This document shows positions 1 to 6,018 of a stretch of 8,890 bases of DNA, in pieces; the first letter of the stretch is position 1; each line of letters starts with the position of its first letter. Made by a program: the position numbers and the translations under genes. Source of the DNA: Oscillospiraceae bacterium (lineage in GTDB: Bacteria; Bacillota; Clostridia; Oscillospirales; Oscillospiraceae). The DNA is taken from positions 253-9,142 of the forward strand of contig WRMX01000120.1 of the NCBI GenBank assembly GCA_009776905.1. Direction: 5' to 3'. The notes under the pieces were generated by a model. That model saw nothing but the letters and a program-made list of their open reading frames with translations, was not told the origin of the DNA and searched no databases.

Positions 1-55
1 GACATTTTCAAAAGATAATTTACATCCTGACATTATCACAAGTTAAACACACACA
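1..55. repeat. AT-rich imperfect 28-base tandem repeat, possible insertion-sequence end
   Basis: Two consecutive blocks, 1-28 and 29-56, both begin GACATT. By eye they agree at about 14 of the first 18 positions and then diverge. The block is AT-rich, unlike the GC-richer sequence after base 60, so composition changes here. Short direct repeats near the tips and ends reading TGT...ACA are known for IS21-family elements, and the ACACACA just before base 56 would fit such a tip. No transposase gene is visible, and the other end would lie outside the window. The repeat can be seen directly; its mobile-element origin is an inference. Confidence 0.3.
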
Positions 56-68
56 GTGTCACGCGCAC

Positions 69-97
69 TTGCCAACTGCCGCCATCGGTGGTATAGT
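69..97 (+). promoter_or_regulatory. Sigma-70-type promoter for the hypothetical gene at 188-703
   Basis: The -35 box TTGCCA (69-74) and the -10 box TATAGT (92-97) each match consensus at five of six bases. They are separated by 17 bases, and TGG directly before the -10 box makes an extended -10. Transcription would start near 104, giving a leader of about 84 bases before the ATG at 188. The -35 box overlaps one arm of a perfect 7-base inverted repeat, TGCCAAC (70-76) and GTTGGCA (112-118), which straddles the promoter and could be an operator or a leader structure. The promoter is predicted from sequence alone. Confidence 0.6.
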
Positions 98-187
98 AGT
101 GAAAAGTTGTCGTTGGCAGTATATTTGCGGGAGGCTCCGGGGTGGTCTATATGGGGCGTCCGGCTTGATGAAAGGGTTGGTTTTCTG

Positions 188-703
188 ATGAAACAACGAA
201 TTTCCATTAATGACGTCACTTCGTTGACGTTTTCGCAACAGGAGAAGCTCAGGAGCATTTGGACGCCTGACAGGTATGATATTGCGGTGTCGCGGCTTTG
301 CGTGAATGCCGAGAGCGATGAATATAAGTGGCTTGAGTTCGCCATCGGCGATATTGTAGTGCATCGGAACGGCGATGTCATTCTAAAGGATTTGCGGTTG
401 ACGGATGGGTTCGTCAAGATCATCGAGGGCGAGGGTCACGACGATGACGAGTTTGAGCTGCAGGAGCCGACTGCGTTTTTGAAGTCCGAATCTTTGCCGT
501 TGCTGACGATTGGGCAGATGATGACGATGCTGCACATGCTCGATAAGGAGCGGTATCATTTCTATTTGCTGTCGGGCAATGATAAGTATGCTTGCGAGAT
601 CGGTGATTTTAATTCGTCGTTGAAGCCGCAGCTTTTGAGGCGGCATGAGAAGGTCGATGAGATTGCGGATGTTCTTTGGACGACGTTGCGGGTGATATTG
701 TAA
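188..703 (+). CDS. Hypothetical protein, 171 residues
   Basis: I do not recognise a named family. The protein is soluble, with no signal peptide or membrane segment. The N-terminus (residues about 4-25) reads ISINDVTSLTFSQQEKLRSI and ends in WTP, a pattern I recall from uncharacterised clostridial proteins of about this size. An acidic stretch lies near residues 81-90 (GEGHDDDEFE). A helical segment around 105-120 (LLTIGQMMTMLHMLDK) precedes a basic stretch (LLRRHEK), and the C-terminus resembles a short amphipathic helix (IADVLWTTLRVIL). The start at 188 is preferred because AAAGGG (171-176) sits 11 bases upstream and a good promoter lies at 69-97. An upstream in-frame GTG at 56 would place the promoter inside the gene. 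It is a single-gene unit converging on the minus-strand operon across a repeat array. No function can be assigned. Confidence 0.75.
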   Translation: MKQRISINDVTSLTFSQQEKLRSIWTPDRYDIAVSRLCVNAESDEYKWLEFAIGDIVVHRNGDVILKDLRLTDGFVKIIEGEGHDDDEFELQEPTAFLKSESLPLLTIGQMMTMLHMLDKERYHFYLLSGNDKYACEIGDFNSSLKPQLLRRHEKVDEIADVLWTTLRVIL

Positions 704-722
704 AGGCGGGGGGAAGATTCAT

Positions 723-1001
723 CGGCGCGTCTGGGAAGCCGCGCCCTACAATGGATTTATGCATATCACCAATGCGGAAAGAGACCATGTTTGGGGCGAT
801 TGGTAATCGCCCCTACAACGGCGCGTCTGGGAAGCCGCGCCCTACAACGGCGCGTCTGGGAAGCCGCGCCCTACAACGGCGCGTCTGGGAAGCCGCGCCC
901 TACAACGGCGCGTCTGGGAAGCCGCGCCGTACAACGGCGCGTCTGGGAAGCCGCGCCCTACAATGGATTTATGCATTTCACCAATGCGGAAAGAGGCCAT
1001 G
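723..1001. repeat. Hairpin repeat array between convergent genes: 29-base units with 38-base spacers
   Basis: Bases 704-1014 contain no gene; they hold this array. Its order is unit (723-751), spacer (752-789), variant unit (790-818), five tandem units (819-847, 848-876, 877-905, 906-934, 935-963), spacer (964-1001). All six standard units are identical except for one C-to-G change at 929. The spacers differ at two positions, so unit plus spacer forms a 67-base direct repeat. Each unit carries arms GGCGCG and CGCGCC and ends in CTACAA. On the plus strand the arms enclose a T/C mismatch, two further base pairs and a GGGA loop of the GNRA type. The 29-base period is not a multiple of three, so the array is not coding. 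Similar dispersed hairpin repeats occur in many Firmicutes genomes. Here they may stabilise or end the two converging transcripts, although no U-tract is present. Confidence 0.9.
793..813. other. Perfect 9-base-pair hairpin in the variant repeat unit
   Basis: Arms GGGGCGATT (793-801) and AATCGCCCC (805-813) pair perfectly around a 3-base GGT loop, followed by CTACAA as in the other units. It is the strongest simple stem in the region between the two convergent genes and could act on transcripts from either side. There is no T-run after it on either strand, so it is not a classic intrinsic terminator. It reads as a diverged family member in which the stem changed but pairing was kept. Confidence 0.7.
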
Positions 1002-1014
1002 ACTGGGCGGGGGG

Positions 1015-4000
1015 CTAGGTGATGGTGAGCGTGCTGTCTTCGCCGACTGTATACACGCCGGATGCTGTCAGGTTTTGCACGAGCGGGCCTTCGGCTATGA
1101 ATGTTCCCGGGCTGATGACCCTTGCGTAATAGTAGTATAGATACCCTCTGTTGAATCTTCCGTTGTAATCGTAAAATGTGACTTGTTGCCCTTCAACCGT
1201 GCAATAGCGGAAATAGCCGTAGCCAAAGGTCGGCGCGCCGCTGATTTTTGCGGAATAGTCGACGTATTGCAGGCCTGCGGGCAGATAGTCCGTCACGCAG
1301 TATGAGCCGTTTATGGCTTTTGCCGTGTAGTCGATCCAGACCTGCACGCGAATGAGGTCGCCCTGCTCGAATTCGTATGTGCTGTTCTTCAAGTCGTTTG
1401 CTTTGTAATACCGTCTGCGCACAAGGATATCGGTGTCTGTTTCGCCGATTTCATCGAGGGTTTTTTTATACACGGACACGGCGCCAACGTCCCCCGACAC
1501 ATCGACCAGCCGGAATCTGTCCATGTACGCAACCGGGAACCGCAGGGTGTAGCTGTTTCCGTAGTCCAGCGTTCTTGTGTATTCCACGTCAAATAACGAA
1601 TATGTGATGCTGCCGCGTTCATCGGTGCGTTTTGCGATTTCGCGCTCGATATGCGTCAGTTTTTCTATGTTTATTAGTATGTCCGTTGTATAGTTGTCGA
1701 TGCAATAATTATACAGGCCGTCCTTCTCCGGTTTGTCGAGGATCGAGGCCAGCATAGTGGCGGCGGAAGTGGCTGAGAGTATGTCGTCATTGTCGATGCC
1801 TGTATATACGCGGATGTATGGCGTCGGAAAATCCAGGCGCGGGGCGATTTTGCCGTCATATATGTCGGCGGCGGTGCCTGTTTCGCCCAGCGCGCAGTAG
1901 GCCAGTGCGACATAGACTGCGTCTATTACGGACAGCTCGTCGAGGAGCGCGTATCTGTCCAGGTCGAGCAGGATCGGCTCTTTGAGCATCGCCAGCCCGT
2001 ACAAGGCGCACATTTTATTGCCCGCGTTGTCGCCTTCGTACATATTATACAGGTAGCGTTTGAGCGAGTTCAGGTTTACCTCATCCAATGTGTACGGCAT
2101 CAGCTTGACGGTGGTCTCAAGGTCGCTTTCCGCATATGGCAGAATGGCGATTCCGCCGTCGCTTTGCTGATACTGCTTGATATCAAAGCTGTCTTTGCCG
2201 GAGTAGATTTCAAGGTCGGGAAAGTATTTGTCTATGAGCTTGTTGGCCTCGCGGCGGACAAGCAGACGTTCGACGCGGTCGCCGTATGCATAGAGCATAT
2301 TAATGAGCTGCCTCAAAAACGCGCCCCTTCCCTTGTCGGTGAACGTGATATTTGTGAGGCCGCTTTTTCCTACACTGAACACCGTGTCCACATCGACGTC
2401 GTAGTATTCCGCTTCGTCGATCTGGCGGTATGTTTTTATCACCTGGTATTGGTGCTTGATGGCGTCGCTCGTTCCGTTGCTGACGGTTGCTTTGATGATG
2501 AGGGCGTTGGCGCCTTCGTCGGTCATCTCCCAGAGGGGGATATTGACGCGCTCGAACGCGACGCCGCTCGCTGTCTGTTTTTTCTCCGGCATCTTTTCGT
2601 CCCAAACTTCAAACGTCACCGTTTCGCCCCCCGCGAGGCTTGTGCCGTATACGTTGACGCCGATCGTCGGGGCATCGCCGGCTAGAAATTCATCGTTGAG
2701 CGTGTAGTTTATGAACATTGGGTTCGTGACTATGATGTTTTGCACCGTGTTGCCGGCATATGTGATGCTACCGGAGCTTGGGCTGCCGATTGCCGACACG
2801 GTGAGGCGCCATGATGTGATGTTGTCGGGCAGCTTGAACGTGTATGTCGCAGTGCCTTGCGCGTTCGAGCGCATTGTTTCAAAATATGCGGTATCTTTGA
2901 ATATCTCTCTCAGATACGTGTCGTCCTCGTCGCTTCCTGTCGTTGGGAGGGACATCATCGGGACATCCTCATCAATGGAGTATTCGACATATTCCAGCAT
3001 CTCCAGGGACGGCAGATACCCTCTGTGGGTCGATGCGGAAAATCTCAGACCCGTGCTCACGCTGCGGTATACCGAAGCTAGCGTGTCTACAGTGTAATTT
3101 CTGAGAGCGAACAGCGCTTCGTCGACGATGCTGATGTTTATATCAGCCGGTTTTGCGTTGCCATCCGCGTCTTTTGCCTCGATGGTTATCGTGCACATAT
3201 CGCCGGGCTTATACGATTCCTTGTCCGTGACGGCGGTCAGCGTCAGGTTGCCTGCGGAATAGTCGTAGCGGAGCGGGGCTCTCATCCCATAATAGCCCGA
3301 CTGATAATTGAACCCGTTGAAATAATACAGGTAGACCGTCGCGTTTGGGATGTAGTCCGTCGTGAATATCGACTCATAGCGGTTTTTCCCGGCTTGATAG
3401 CTTTTTATGCCGCGCATGAGCGTCACATATAGGAAGTTGCCACGCACGACTTCATCAACGCCGCGCTTGAGGGTGAGGTTTATCGCGTCGCCGACGGCAT
3501 AGCTTGTTTCCGTGCCGTCGAGGTATAATTCGTTCGTGTCGGCGTTGTTATAGTAGCTCGAATAGTCGTGGCCGATGTAGAGCCTGTATGACATCGTGCG
3601 TCCGTTGCCGTCGATGCAGGTTATATTTGCGTAATAGCCCTCGAAATCTCTATTCGGGACGGTGAAATCCTTTTCTGCATGGCCGTCTTCGTCTGTCGCA
3701 ATGCTGAAACTGTCGATCTTCTCTGTCTCGAGCGAGTAGAAATATCTCGGCAAGACCTTTTTTTCTATGAAATCGTAATAGTCGCCGCTCTTGAATTTGA
3801 CGTAGTAAGCTCTGTATATTTCAACGTTAATGGTTTTTTGCGCGATGGGTTTGTCCAGATAGTCGTAATAATCCTTTGCCGTACCGTTGTTGAGTCTGTC
3901 GAGCGTGATGGAGTTGACATCGACCGATATCGATGCGTCTTTGCCTATGCGCGATGTTTTCGCATTGATGTCAATGTCGTTTATGAATGAGCGGACGGAG

Positions 4001-6003
4001 ACGCTTTTTGTCGTCCTGCCGATTTCGGGAAGCGTCGCTTCCGCCGTGAAGGTTATGCTCGACATCCCTTGGGCCGTGCTGCGCGGCACGACTGTTACCG
4101 TTGTATCCACCATTCCGTCTATGTCCGTCTTTGCTTGGGAGTATATGGGAGATTCCAGGGCTCCGAAATTTGATGTGATGCGGTATGAAACGTCCAAATC
4201 GGAAACGGGCGTTCCCTCAAAGAAGCCTGCTTTCACGGCAAACGTGATCGTGTCGTCGGCGAACACGGCTTTCTTGTCTGCGCTTACATCGATTTTGTAC
4301 GGTGGCTTTACGTAATCCTGCACGGAAAAGTATGTGCTGTTCAAAGCTATGCTGCCGTGATATATCGTCAGGCAGTAATAGCCGGCATCCAGATTCGGCA
4401 GTTCGATTTCGTCCGAGTATATGCCGTCCACGACGGGGACGGTTTGCGTGTATAGTATGTCCCGCGAGCTATAGAATCTGTATGCTTCGGTCATGATCGC
4501 TGTCACGCTGTCTATGTGTTCTTTGTCATTGCGGTCCTGGACGAATCCGAAAAACGACAGGGTATCGTCGCTTTTGAACAATGTGCGGTCGAGCTGCATT
4601 GCCGTCCTATACGCTTCGTTCGCACTGCCGGGGCTGATTTGATATCCTCCCCCATAGCTGCTGTAGATCGGTATGTAGACATAGCTGGGAGCGTTGAGCC
4701 ATATGCATGTCTTACCGTTTGGTGATGTGATGTCAAAACGTTCGTCCTTGTTGTTTTTGACAACCCTGTCTATTGTCGCGACTCCATTTGCGTCTGTCCT
4801 GTATGTTTTTCCGTCTATTTGGTCATAGACCGACGCGCCTGCGGCGCCTTTCCCCGTGGCGATGTCGTTGACCCATATGAGCGATTTTGTGCCGTCCGCA
4901 ATAACTTGCACCGGCAGATCGTTGATTTGGATGACCATTTGGTCGCGGGAGGCGCCATAAGTTGCTTCAACGAGGTAGAAGCCCGGCTGAAGCTTGTCGG
5001 GAAGTACCATGTAGCCGGAATATGAGTTTGATGCTATGTCTGAGATTTCGAATGCGGCTATTTTACTAAGCGTATTGACATCGAGAAGACTGTCGTATTT
5101 CGCGTAGCTGGACCAGGATGGCAGCCAGGCAAGCGTTTTTGCAGCGCTGATGGCCTGGTCCGTGCTATTGAATTTATACACGGCGACCGTGGGGTCCGGA
5201 CGCTGCTCCGGACCTCTGTGATATGCCAGATATCCAATCATTGGCGGTTCGATTGATGGAAGCTCGCCATATCCGGAATGAAAAGAAATCGAGTCGTAGG
5301 AAGGTGGCGGCACATAGTCGGGGGCGGGCTCCGTTTCAAACGAGAACACATAGTCGTCGAGCAGTTTCTCGCCGGTGCCTTTGAGCGTGACTCCGGCTTT
5401 GAGGGTCACTGTATATACCGTGCTGTAGCTTAGAGCTCTCGGAACGAACACCGCAGTGTCTTTATGGTACTCGTACCTGCCGGCGACGTTTGGGGATATG
5501 GAGAAAAATTCATCGATCTTTGAAAAATCTTCGCATGAAAATGTTATTTCTATGCCGCAGTTTCTTGGCACGTTTGTCGCTTCGTTCCTCGGGAACGACG
5601 ATGTTATCTGAAACTTGACAGCTGTTTGGAATGCCCATGTGATATCAGGCCCGCCATCGGATGCGGCGCTGCGGGCAAGCCTGAAGATATACAGCGAGTT
5701 CGAGGCCAGAGTTACAAGGGGCGTCACGATGAATTCCCTGCTCGTGTTTTGCTTTATGACCGGCATTGGCTGGCCGTCTATAGTCAGCGTGCCGTTGAGC
5801 TGGTCTGCCGTGGTATTGGCAGGGGTCGTCAATATGAACGCGCTCGAAACATCGATGCCGGACGCGCTGTATTGGAGGGGGGCGAGCGTATACCCATCTT
5901 TTGCGGGCGGGGATGCGTACCCTGACTGCGCTGCAGATGCGTATATCGGGACAAGGCCTATGCTGATGATAGCCGCGAGGCATATCGATATTAATTTTTT
6001 CAT
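1015..6003 (-). CDS. Secreted alpha-2-macroglobulin-like protein lacking the thioester
   Basis: The protein has 1662 residues. Residues 1-24 form a Sec signal peptide (MKK, hydrophobic core, ASA cleavage site). There is no lipobox and no LPXTG, so it is probably released or held non-covalently. Two Ig-like domains follow (about 31-130, and 131-225, the latter SbsA/Big_5-like). Macroglobulin-type beta domains then run from about 255 to 1000, with landmarks WVNDIATGKGAAGASV...TDANGVA (377-409), LDRTLFKSDDTLSFFGFVQD (471-490) and IVDEALFAL (959-967). The core A2M domain lies at 1031-1120 (LREIFKDTAYFE, FKLPDNITSWRLTVSA). A helical thioester-type domain spans about 1220-1460 and a final beta domain about 1545-1660. 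The thioester site reads YAYGDRVER (1238-1246) instead of the usual YPYGCxEQ, so no thioester can form, as in YfaS-type relatives. The family includes protease traps; the role here is uncertain. The start is set by the signal peptide and the ATGA overlap with the upstream gene. The stop is TAG at 1017-1015. Confidence 0.9.
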   Translation of the reverse strand: MKKLISICLAAIISIGLVPIYASAAQSGYASPPAKDGYTLAPLQYSASGIDVSSAFILTTPANTTADQLNGTLTIDGQPMPVIKQNTSREFIVTPLVTLASNSLYIFRLARSAASDGGPDITWAFQTAVKFQITSSFPRNEATNVPRNCGIEITFSCEDFSKIDEFFSISPNVAGRYEYHKDTAVFVPRALSYSTVYTVTLKAGVTLKGTGEKLLDDYVFSFETEPAPDYVPPPSYDSISFHSGYGELPSIEPPMIGYLAYHRGPEQRPDPTVAVYKFNSTDQAISAAKTLAWLPSWSSYAKYDSLLDVNTLSKIAAFEISDIASNSYSGYMVLPDKLQPGFYLVEATYGASRDQMVIQINDLPVQVIADGTKSLIWVNDIATGKGAAGASVYDQIDGKTYRTDANGVATIDRVVKNNKDERFDITSPNGKTCIWLNAPSYVYIPIYSSYGGGYQISPGSANEAYRTAMQLDRTLFKSDDTLSFFGFVQDRNDKEHIDSVTAIMTEAYRFYSSRDILYTQTVPVVDGIYSDEIELPNLDAGYYCLTIYHGSIALNSTYFSVQDYVKPPYKIDVSADKKAVFADDTITFAVKAGFFEGTPVSDLDVSYRITSNFGALESPIYSQAKTDIDGMVDTTVTVVPRSTAQGMSSITFTAEATLPEIGRTTKSVSVRSFINDIDINAKTSRIGKDASISVDVNSITLDRLNNGTAKDYYDYLDKPIAQKTINVEIYRAYYVKFKSGDYYDFIEKKVLPRYFYSLETEKIDSFSIATDEDGHAEKDFTVPNRDFEGYYANITCIDGNGRTMSYRLYIGHDYSSYYNNADTNELYLDGTETSYAVGDAINLTLKRGVDEVVRGNFLYVTLMRGIKSYQAGKNRYESIFTTDYIPNATVYLYYFNGFNYQSGYYGMRAPLRYDYSAGNLTLTAVTDKESYKPGDMCTITIEAKDADGNAKPADINISIVDEALFALRNYTVDTLASVYRSVSTGLRFSASTHRGYLPSLEMLEYVEYSIDEDVPMMSLPTTGSDEDDTYLREIFKDTAYFETMRSNAQGTATYTFKLPDNITSWRLTVSAIGSPSSGSITYAGNTVQNIIVTNPMFINYTLNDEFLAGDAPTIGVNVYGTSLAGGETVTFEVWDEKMPEKKQTASGVAFERVNIPLWEMTDEGANALIIKATVSNGTSDAIKHQYQVIKTYRQIDEAEYYDVDVDTVFSVGKSGLTNITFTDKGRGAFLRQLINMLYAYGDRVERLLVRREANKLIDKYFPDLEIYSGKDSFDIKQYQQSDGGIAILPYAESDLETTVKLMPYTLDEVNLNSLKRYLYNMYEGDNAGNKMCALYGLAMLKEPILLDLDRYALLDELSVIDAVYVALAYCALGETGTAADIYDGKIAPRLDFPTPYIRVYTGIDNDDILSATSAATMLASILDKPEKDGLYNYCIDNYTTDILINIEKLTHIEREIAKRTDERGSITYSLFDVEYTRTLDYGNSYTLRFPVAYMDRFRLVDVSGDVGAVSVYKKTLDEIGETDTDILVRRRYYKANDLKNSTYEFEQGDLIRVQVWIDYTAKAINGSYCVTDYLPAGLQYVDYSAKISGAPTFGYGYFRYCTVEGQQVTFYDYNGRFNRGYLYYYYARVISPGTFIAEGPLVQNLTASGVYTVGEDSTLTIT

Positions 6004-6018
6004 GTCATCCAACCTTCC
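6000..6018 (-). promoter_or_regulatory. ATGA stop/start overlap with ribosome binding site for the macroglobulin gene
   Basis: On the minus strand the oxidoreductase stop TGA (6002-6000) and the macroglobulin start ATG (6003-6001) share ATGA. GGAAGG (6018-6013) lies 9 bases before that ATG, inside the end of the upstream gene. This is the classic layout of translational coupling, and it decides the downstream start against a longer in-frame alternative at 6081. Confidence 0.8.

Noticed and set aside
56..187. Longer GTG start for the hypothetical gene
   Set aside because: It would put the strong promoter inside the coding region, and the extra residues look random. The ATG at 188 has a ribosome binding site.
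724..745. Intrinsic terminator after the hypothetical gene
   Set aside because: The hairpin is strong, but no T-tract follows on either strand, so it is kept only as a repeat hairpin.
819..963. CRISPR array
   Set aside because: The five 29-base units are directly abutting with no unique spacers, and no cas genes are present.
676..1018. Open frames running through the repeat array on the plus strand
   Set aside because: The 29-base period shifts frame at each unit, giving Arg/Pro-rich repeats typical of translated non-coding repeats. There is no suitable ribosome binding site.
2164..2685. Long plus-strand frame (173 codons) inside the macroglobulin gene
   Set aside because: It is antisense to well-conserved A2M sequence, and its composition mirrors the codon pattern of the real gene.
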